From positions 1-8,031 of the forward strand of contig DTYX01000018.1 in assembly GCA_012961655.1 (NCBI GenBank): 8,031 bases of DNA, written 5' to 3'. Each line of letters starts with the position of its first letter. The first letter of the stretch is position 1. The DNA is from Candidatus Poribacteria bacterium. GTDB taxonomy: Bacteria; Poribacteria; WGA-4E; DTYX01. The translations under genes were made by a program, and so were the position numbers. The notes beneath the pieces are model-generated. The model saw nothing but the letters and a program-made list of their open reading frames with translations. It was not told where the DNA came from and did no database searches. Positions 1 through 4,583 of the stretch are shown in pieces.

Positions 1-787
1 ATGCGGCTGAATCCGATACTCTTAAAGCTCTAGGCGTTTTTTGGATTTTGGCGCGCTGAAGCTGAGGACTTCTCTGCTGTCGCAAACCACGTGGTTTAGC
101 CAACTGAGGTTCGGCTAACATCGCTGAAATTATCCCTATCAGTTCCCCCGATGTATTGACCACGGCGCCGCCGCTATTGCCAGGGCTGACGTTAATATTC
201 AATTTTATCATATCGCAGGTTGGTCCGCCAGGCAAAGCTTCAAAGCCGCTGGCAATGCCAAAAGCATAAGTCGGGGTATGTCCGTATGACCTACCCACCG
301 CGACAACCAAAGCGCCCGATATAACCTCATCAGAATTTCCCAAAGGCACGATGGGTAAATGATTCGCTTCTGTTGTCAGCACTGCAACATCCGTCTCTAC
401 ATCAATGCCGACCAGTTTAGCTTTGAGTTTACGCCCATCGGCAAGTAATATGCGAATATCATGCGCGTTATGAATGACGCTAGCAGTTGTAACAATATGT
501 CCCTCTTTATCGATGATAATTCCAGAACCGATGTTCTTTTGATGATAGCGTTTGGGTAAATCCTTTAATCCAAAAAATTCTTTAAGCGGTTTCCCATCTG
601 CATCGAAGATGTCGATTTCGCTGATGGCGGTAATTTCGACGACCGCAGGATTAACCTTTTGTACTATCCCGATAATGTCCTGCGAAATCTTTTGCAAAAT
701 GCTCTCTGTGTTTGCATTAACCGCGATGCCATTCAATACCGACAACATTGTGATTGCAATTACCGTGTAAAATCTTCTGATTTTCAT
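1..787 (-). CDS. HtrA/DegP-like trypsin-fold protein lacking the catalytic His (3' end outside window)
   Basis: Exported serine-protease-fold protein of the HtrA/DegP class (trypsin-like peptidase domain); the 262 codons present contain no stop. Residues 1-26 form a signal peptide (basic MKIRR, hydrophobic stretch, cleavage near VNA-NTE), so it should act in the periplasm. The core reads GSGIIIDKEGHIVTTASVI (87-105), then TDVAVL with Asp133, then SPGNSGGAVV with Ser205. DegP has His-Asp-Ser with 30 residues between His and Asp. Counting back 30 from Asp133 lands on Ser103, so the general-base His is Ser here while Asp and Ser are kept. His106 and His109 are close but off register. The tail after residue 228 is unusually rich in Arg, Gln and Pro. 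ATG at 787 has a GGAGG site just upstream. It lies 48 bp after the anti-sigma gene, last in a sigma/anti-sigma/HtrA operon. The fold is secure; proteolytic activity is doubtful, and any PDZ domain would lie outside the window. Confidence 0.85.
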   Translation of the reverse strand, partial: MKIRRFYTVIAITMLSVLNGIAVNANTESILQKISQDIIGIVQKVNPAVVEITAISEIDIFDADGKPLKEFFGLKDLPKRYHQKNIGSGIIIDKEGHIVTTASVIHNAHDIRILLADGRKLKAKLVGIDVETDVAVLTTEANHLPIVPLGNSDEVISGALVVAVGRSYGHTPTYAFGIASGFEALPGGPTCDMIKLNINVSPGNSGGAVVNTSGELIGIISAMLAEPQLAKPRGLRQQRSPQLQRAKIQKTPRALRVSDSAA

Positions 788-835
788 CTATACCTCCCGT
801 ATAATTGTTCTGAGAGACTCATCTGATTGCAAGGA

Positions 836-1450
836 TTAAAATGGTTTATTGACATTATCAGAGGTAAAACTTACAGTTCGCAAAATGTAATTTGTATTAA
901 CACTTTTATGGGAAGGTTGGGTTAAGTCGTCCTTAAACTCAGGCAAATACTGTGAGGACGGGTTTACTATCGTAAACCACGCGGAATATTGCCCTTCGGA
1001 TTCCGGGTTAAAATCTCTCCATTGTGCTATCGGTTCTTTGGAAGAGATTTCTGGCATTACGTAATGTACCAAAAATTCATTACTGGTTGAAATTTTCGCG
1101 ATAGAGATATAAAAATACAATCCTACGGATAACATAAGTAATAACGCCAAAACACCGTCGAATGCAAAAACAGAGCGACTTCTTAAATACCCAAATAATC
1201 GTCGCCTAAGACTGACTTTATCAGTATCTTCAATTGCAATCCTAAGTCGCAGTTGCCAATCGAAATCGGAAGAAGGTATTATAACAACAGGGATGTCTTT
1301 GACTATACGTAATGTCCTTTGAAATGCAAGCCATTCATAAGCGCAATTATCGCATTCACCTAAATGTCGTTCCAACTGTAGCCTTGCTTTTAGGGTCAAT
1401 TCGTTTTCTAAATACTCTGAAAACTTTTTTTCAGCCTTTTTGCAATTCAT
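836..1450 (-). CDS. membrane anti-sigma factor with zinc-finger (zf-HC2) domain
   Basis: Probable anti-sigma factor holding the ECF sigma encoded just upstream at the inner membrane. Numbering from the ATG at 1450 (204 aa), the N-terminal domain carries the zinc-binding anti-sigma pattern Cys3, His29, Cys33, Cys36 (HLGECDNC), followed by a cytoplasmic linker to about residue 93. One membrane helix (about 94-116, FDGVLALLLMLSVGLYFYIS) follows, then an extracytoplasmic tail of some 85 residues without a recognised domain. An in-frame GTG at 1462 overlaps the Shine-Dalgarno AGGAG (1462-1466) and cannot be served by it. GTG 1453 (spacing 8) and ATG 1450 (spacing 11) are both possible; ATG gives the usual zf-HC2 N-terminus MNCKKAEK. 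It sits between sigma and HtrA genes on the same strand, the classic order for envelope stress control. Release by regulated proteolysis of the tail is inferred from the family, not shown here. Confidence 0.88.
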   Translation of the reverse strand: MNCKKAEKKFSEYLENELTLKARLQLERHLGECDNCAYEWLAFQRTLRIVKDIPVVIIPSSDFDWQLRLRIAIEDTDKVSLRRRLFGYLRSRSVFAFDGVLALLLMLSVGLYFYISIAKISTSNEFLVHYVMPEISSKEPIAQWRDFNPESEGQYSAWFTIVNPSSQYLPEFKDDLTQPSHKSVNTNYILRTVSFTSDNVNKPF

Positions 1451-1464
1451 CACAAAAACCACTC

Positions 1465-1481
1465 CTAAGTTACTTACTTAG
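1465..1481 (-). promoter_or_regulatory. small hairpin overlapping the anti-sigma ribosome binding site
   Basis: A perfect 6-bp inverted repeat, CTAAGT and ACTTAG, separated by 5 bases. On the minus strand its 3' arm shares two bases with the AGGAG ribosome binding site (1462-1466) of the anti-sigma gene. It could mildly limit translation of the anti-sigma relative to sigma. The stem is short and AT-rich, so the role is inference. Confidence 0.3.
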
Positions 1482-1556
1482 ATTTCGTCGAGTAATAAAC
1501 TTTACATTTGAGATAACTGCTCGTTATACGTAAAAGCTATTTTCAATCTTCACTTG

Positions 1557-1584
1557 TCACGTATCACGTATTCGGTATCACATA
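1557..1584 (-). repeat. degenerate heptamer tandem repeat at the 3' end of the sigma gene
   Basis: Four head-to-tail 7-base units on the plus strand: TCACGTA, TCACGTA, TTCGGTA, TCACATA. The first two are identical, the others differ at one or two positions. The array encodes the last residues and stop of the sigma factor (YVIPNT) and runs past the stop. A similar two-unit sequence (TCACGTT TCACGCT) lies near 3610-3623. Period-7 arrays of this type are typical of spacer repeats and here one has spread into a coding end. Confidence 0.5.
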
Positions 1585-2169
1585 ACTTTTCAGTTTCTCT
1601 TTGAGCATAAGACGCGCTCGATTAATCCGCGATTTAACTGTACCAACCGGAATCTTCACAATCTTACTAATCTCTCTGTAATCCAACTCCTGTATATCCC
1701 GGAGCACAAGCGGCAAACGATATTTCTCCGGTAGTTTCTCAATAGCCCGTTGGACAATATTTTGCAATTCTTTCTGTTCCAGTTGCTGTTCCGGTTGATA
1801 GATGACATCCGCTGGCGCGGTAGCTATAACATCTTGTGTATCATCGCCATCATCATTCCAGCCATTCAACTTCAAATCAGCCATATAGCGTGAATGGCGT
1901 CCACGATTGCGCAGTTCATTCTTACACAGATTTGATGCAATATGATACATCCATGTGGTGAACTTTGCCGAACCCGTTTTATATCGAGGCGCGGCTCTAT
2001 ACATGCGGATGAAAGTCTCTTGTGCGATATCTTCAGCCGTTTCATAATCAATTCCCATCCGTATGATGAAATTGACGAGAGGCAGTCTATGCCTTTCCAC
2101 GACAAGTTCGAACGCGCTCTTGTCTCCGTTTTTACACCTCAACATTAATTTATCATCCAAATCGGGCAT
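1564..2169 (-). CDS. ECF-family RNA polymerase sigma factor (RpoE-like)
   Basis: Alternative sigma factor of the extracytoplasmic function group, which directs RNA polymerase to stress promoters in the cytoplasm. Numbering from ATG 2169 (201 aa), region 2 spans about 18-90, with ETAEDIAQETFIRMYRAAPRY (core polymerase binding and -10 recognition) and FTTWMYHIASNLCKNELRNR. Residues about 100-135 are an acidic linker. Region 4 spans about 136-192, with LPEKYRLPLVLRDIQELDY and the helix-turn-helix IPVGTVKSRINRARLMLKEKL that reads the -35 element. Length is normal for the family. The frame continues upstream to a GTG at 2202, but ATG 2169 has a suitable AGGA 7-8 bases upstream and yields the usual N-terminus, so I prefer it. 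The next genes are an anti-sigma factor (gap 113 bp) and an HtrA-like protein. An ECF-type promoter lies about 43 bp upstream, suggesting autoregulation. Confidence 0.93.
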   Translation of the reverse strand: MPDLDDKLMLRCKNGDKSAFELVVERHRLPLVNFIIRMGIDYETAEDIAQETFIRMYRAAPRYKTGSAKFTTWMYHIASNLCKNELRNRGRHSRYMADLKLNGWNDDGDDTQDVIATAPADVIYQPEQQLEQKELQNIVQRAIEKLPEKYRLPLVLRDIQELDYREISKIVKIPVGTVKSRINRARLMLKEKLKSYVIPNT

Positions 2170-2211
2170 TTGTTCTTCCTTAGCCGGCGCCTGTGCAAAC
2201 ACGATTTTTCC

Positions 2212-2241
2212 ATTATCACACAGGAAGCCTGTAAAAGTTCC
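2212..2241 (-). promoter_or_regulatory. ECF-type promoter of the sigma/anti-sigma/HtrA operon (putative)
   Basis: On the minus strand GGAACTT (2235-2241) is followed after 16 bases by TGATAAT (2212-2218). GGAAC/GAACTT is the well-known -35 signature of ECF (sigma-E type) promoters, and the spacing is right. The start codon lies about 43 bases downstream of the -10-like element. The spacer holds a small palindrome, ACAGG-CTT-CCTGT. This fits positive autoregulation by the sigma factor it drives; the -10 match is looser than the -35 match. Confidence 0.5.
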
Positions 2242-2487
2242 TACAAATGAAATTTAACCACGAAGGCAAAACTTTCCTTTGTGTTCTTGGTGTCTTTGTG
2301 GTTCCAATGGTTAATGACGGCATTTTTTGAAATCGCTGTTGGTAAAATTCTTCCTTCTGAATATGCGAAAACATTAGCTTGACAATGTTAATGGCGTCTG
2401 ATGATTGAATAAGAGCGCAAGCACGCCATCCATCCTTCCAGTCCAAATTGTCAATTGCTAATGTAACATTGCCGAGCTAATACCCGA
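2242..2487. other. non-coding spacer between the ELM1-like gene and the sigma operon
   Basis: About 245 bases that hold the 13-bp stem-loop and otherwise nothing I can name. A 76-codon minus-strand frame crosses it (2216-2446), but it runs through the stem-loop and the ECF promoter, has no recognisable domain and a composition like spacer DNA, so it is treated as chance. Confidence 0.5.
2256..2303. repeat. 13-bp stem-loop of the CCACGAAG/CTTTGTGG spacer-repeat type
   Basis: Arms AACCACGAAGGCA (2256-2268) and TGTCTTTGTGGTT (2291-2303) pair over 13 positions with two G-T wobbles, around a 22-base loop. It lies between the ELM1-like gene end and the sigma operon promoter. No long T-run follows on either strand, so it is not a typical intrinsic terminator. 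The sequence resembles widespread intergenic CCACNAAG-type repeats of environmental bacteria. Confidence 0.5.
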
Positions 2488-3570
2488 CTATATTTGGAAT
2501 GCTCTCACAATAGCGTCAGCGGCTTTCTTTGCATCCCTCAAAGCTTTAAACTTAGCATCTTCATTTGCAATTTTCAGAAGCACTTTCTCAAGATTGTCGA
2601 TGTTGCACCTGACTGCCTGGACAGATTGCATTATTGAATTGTATGTATGATGGCGTCTTGGAAGTCTTTTGGATTTTCGGTCGATATTAAGGATGATGAT
2701 TTTCCTGCCGCTTGAGGCAGCTTCGCAGACCATTGAGAAACTGTCTTCGGTGACGATTACAATGTCAGAGATGGCGAAAATTGATTCAACGGTGTCGGGA
2801 ATTCTCGCGCTTTTACCCTGACTTCGCAGGTATGTTCCACTTGCTAATTCAAGAATTATGCAACGATTATCCACATCCAATCGGGAATGCAGAAGTTCCT
2901 CGACAACTGGTGGAGTGCGGCGTGAGGTCGTGAGCGCAAGCTGTCCATCAATTTCATCGCATACTTTCAACAAGGTGTCCAGTAATTTACCTGTCGTCGA
3001 TTGAGTTATCGTAAAGTATCTGTCTTCACCGCCGAGTAACACACCGAGGCGCAATTTGTCCGGAAGATTTAATTCACTCTGCAGTCGTTTTTTCCTTTGT
3101 TCAATATCTTCTGGAGTAATCAGATTCGGCACGCCCAGAGTTTTGCAGATATTTTTGCGGTTTATCCGCGGCCAATGATGTTGTGGCAATATCGCCAAAT
3201 CGAAGTGTGCAATGCCTAAAGGCGAAGGGCGAGTGCAGACGACCGTATAGGCGTTAATCAATTTGCCCATCAATAAATTTATCGGCGCCACCGATGAACC
3301 GGTTGACAGAACGATGTCATAATTTTCACAGATTAGAATTTCTCCGGCGGATTTTTGAGACAAAGCCATATTCAACAAACGAACGATAAATCCCTCTGGC
3401 ATCGGCATCCAACCCAAAAGTCGCATAAGAACGCGCAAGATATTATCACGCTGCTTGCTTCTGAATGTTACTTCTAGTATATAGAACTCAGCGTTCTTGA
3501 TATGCGATACTATTCCCAGGGATTGATTGTAATGTCCAGGCCTACCATCGCTGATAATTAAAATCTTCAT
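2488..3570 (-). CDS. ELM1/GtrOC-family (DUF1022) putative glycosyltransferase
   Basis: Member of the bacterial ELM1 family, annotated as 'mitochondrial fission ELM1' after its plant relative; the bacterial proteins resemble GT-B glycosyltransferases and are suspected of modifying surface glycans. Of 360 residues, hallmark motifs are ISDGRPGHYNQSLG (6-19), LSTGSS (88-93), CTRPSP (112-117), FDLAILPQHHW (123-133), LLGGEDRYF (178-186), TTSRRTP (214-220) and VTEDSFSMVCEAASSGR (273-289). The last is the C-terminal nucleotide-sugar-like site of the fold. No signal peptide or clear membrane helix is seen, so it should be cytosolic or peripheral. ATG 3570 has GAGGA 6 bases upstream. It stands alone here: no lipid A or polysaccharide genes flank it, and it is divergent from the aldolase gene. 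The family call is firm, but donor and acceptor cannot be read from the sequence. Confidence 0.9.
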   Translation of the reverse strand: MKILIISDGRPGHYNQSLGIVSHIKNAEFYILEVTFRSKQRDNILRVLMRLLGWMPMPEGFIVRLLNMALSQKSAGEILICENYDIVLSTGSSVAPINLLMGKLINAYTVVCTRPSPLGIAHFDLAILPQHHWPRINRKNICKTLGVPNLITPEDIEQRKKRLQSELNLPDKLRLGVLLGGEDRYFTITQSTTGKLLDTLLKVCDEIDGQLALTTSRRTPPVVEELLHSRLDVDNRCIILELASGTYLRSQGKSARIPDTVESIFAISDIVIVTEDSFSMVCEAASSGRKIIILNIDRKSKRLPRRHHTYNSIMQSVQAVRCNIDNLEKVLLKIANEDAKFKALRDAKKAADAIVRAFQI

Positions 3571-3629
3571 ATCGAATCCTCGAATTTCTCGGACGAGTAA
3601 GCCACATTATCACGTTTCACGCTTTATAT

Positions 3630-3658
3630 ATAGTAGTAGCGCAATTTCTGTTTTTCAA
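3630..3658 (-). promoter_or_regulatory. weak sigma-70-like promoter for the ELM1-like gene
   Basis: On the minus strand TTGAAA (3653-3658) and TACTAT (3630-3635) are 17 bases apart, about 60 bases before the start codon. The -10 matches consensus at four of six positions. The surrounding DNA is AT-rich, so chance matches are likely. Confidence 0.3.
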
Positions 3659-3710
3659 AAAACGGCGATGAATTGCCTTACCACAAACTACAAAGATATA
3701 AAAATTTATT

Positions 3711-3739
3711 TTGACATCAGCATGATTATATCTTATAAT
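3711..3739 (+). promoter_or_regulatory. perfect consensus sigma-70 promoter of the aldolase gene
   Basis: TTGACA (3711-3716), exactly 17 bases, then TATAAT (3734-3739): both hexamers and the spacing match the housekeeping consensus without a mismatch. Transcription would start near 3746, leaving a leader of about 84 bases before ATG 3830. The leader carries a direct repeat TGCTATA at 3765-3771 and 3776-3782, one DNA turn (11 bp) apart, a possible protein-binding site. Confidence 0.8.
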
Positions 3740-3829
3740 ATCATCGCAGTCAATTTTTTATAAATGCTATAGATTTGCTATAAAACACTAGTAGCCATGA
3801 CAGGATTTTATAAAAAATGGAGGTTGAGT

Positions 3830-4486
3830 ATGTTAAAACAGGAGCAGATGGACCGGATAGAAGATTGCGGTGTCGTCGCGATTATTCGGGCAAAGAGTTC
3901 GGCGGAATTGATAGATGTCGCGGCAGCCATTAAAGAAGGAGGCGTCAATGTTATCGAGGTCACGATGACCACACCTGACGCTTTGCAGGTAATCAGCGAT
4001 GTATCGAAAAAATATGGCGATGAAGTGTTGATAGGAGTTGGTTCGGTGCTCGACGCGGAAACGGCTAGAGCGGCGATTCTATCGGGCGCGGAATTTGTCG
4101 TCAGCCCAGTAGTGAAACAGGATGTCATAGAAATGTCCAGACGCTATAGCAAGGTCGTTATGCCCGGAGCGTTTACCCCAACGGAAATCTTGACGGCGTG
4201 GGAAATGGGCGCGGATTACGTGAAAGTATTCCCGTCATCATTGGGCGGAGCAAGCTACATTAAAGCTGTCAAAGCGCCCTTGCCCCAGATTCCACTCGTT
4301 CCAACAGGTGGTGTGACTGTGGAGAATGCAGGGGAATTCATCAAAGCGGGTTCTGCAACTCTGGGAGTTGGTAGCTCTTTGGTAAGCAAAGAGGTTGTTG
4401 CGGAACGGCAATTTGATGTGTTGACTGAAACAGCGCGCAAGCTGATACAAGAAGTTCAGAAAGCTAGAAATGAAATGGAAGGGTAA
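3830..4486 (+). CDS. eda: 2-dehydro-3-deoxy-phosphogluconate / 4-hydroxy-2-oxoglutarate aldolase
   Basis: Class I aldolase of the KDPG/KHG family: cleaves KDPG to pyruvate and glyceraldehyde 3-phosphate (Entner-Doudoroff and uronate pathways), or 4-hydroxy-2-oxoglutarate to pyruvate and glyoxylate, in the cytosol. The 218-residue protein has the whole TIM barrel at normal length. VVAIIRA with Arg20 begins it, IEVTMTTP carries the catalytic Glu43, GVGSVLD (69-75) and MPGAFTPTE (111-119) line the pocket, DYVKVFPSS holds the Schiff-base Lys132, and PTGGV (158-162) plus GVGSSL (179-184) bind phosphate. E. coli Eda has Arg49 where this protein has Thr47, as in many non-proteobacterial members, so the preferred substrate is uncertain. 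The frame opens at ATG 3797, but ATG 3830 has GGAGG six bases upstream and gives the family N-terminus. No kinase, dehydratase or uronate gene is adjacent. Confidence 0.93.
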   Translation: MLKQEQMDRIEDCGVVAIIRAKSSAELIDVAAAIKEGGVNVIEVTMTTPDALQVISDVSKKYGDEVLIGVGSVLDAETARAAILSGAEFVVSPVVKQDVIEMSRRYSKVVMPGAFTPTEILTAWEMGADYVKVFPSSLGGASYIKAVKAPLPQIPLVPTGGVTVENAGEFIKAGSATLGVGSSLVSKEVVAERQFDVLTETARKLIQEVQKARNEMEG

Positions 4487-4492
4487 AAGAGC

Positions 4493-4541
4493 GGCTAAAC
4501 GGCTAAGGGACTATTTTAACTTGTCTTCTTGCCATTTAGCC
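4493..4541. repeat. imperfect inverted repeat (GGCTAA/TTAGCC type) after the aldolase gene
   Basis: GGCTAAACGGC (4493-4503) pairs with GCCATTTAGCC (4531-4541) at 10 of 11 positions around a 27-base loop. The left arm is itself a short tandem repeat (GGCTAAAC, GGCTAAGG). No T-run follows. It could slow transcription leaving the aldolase gene, but its right arm overlaps the -35 box of the next promoter, so a spacer repeat is as likely. Confidence 0.4.
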
Positions 4542-4557
4542 ATCCTGCCTCTATTAT
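4529..4557 (+). promoter_or_regulatory. sigma-70 promoter of the NHL/barrel gene
   Basis: TTGCCA (4529-4534), a 17-base spacer, then TATTAT (4552-4557); each hexamer is one base off consensus. Predicted transcription start is near 4564, some 20 bases before the ATG, just enough to carry the AGGAG ribosome site at 4573-4577. The gene therefore has its own promoter despite following the aldolase by 97 bp. Confidence 0.6.
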
Positions 4558-4583
4558 AGATATTTTGACAAAAGGAGATTTTA

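Noticed and set aside
552..770. 72-codon plus-strand frame opposite the HtrA-like gene
   Set aside because: Shadow of a well-supported gene on the other strand, without ribosome site or known domain.
2170..2202. GTG start at 2202 for the sigma factor
   Set aside because: ATG 2169 has a better ribosome site and gives the standard ECF length; the longer start cannot be excluded.
2216..2446. 76-codon minus-strand frame between the sigma and ELM1-like genes
   Set aside because: It runs through a palindromic spacer repeat and the ECF promoter, has no domain and no convincing ribosome site.
3797..3829. N-terminal extension of the aldolase from ATG 3797
   Set aside because: The GGAGG site is placed for ATG 3830, and the extra 11 residues do not fit the family N-terminus.
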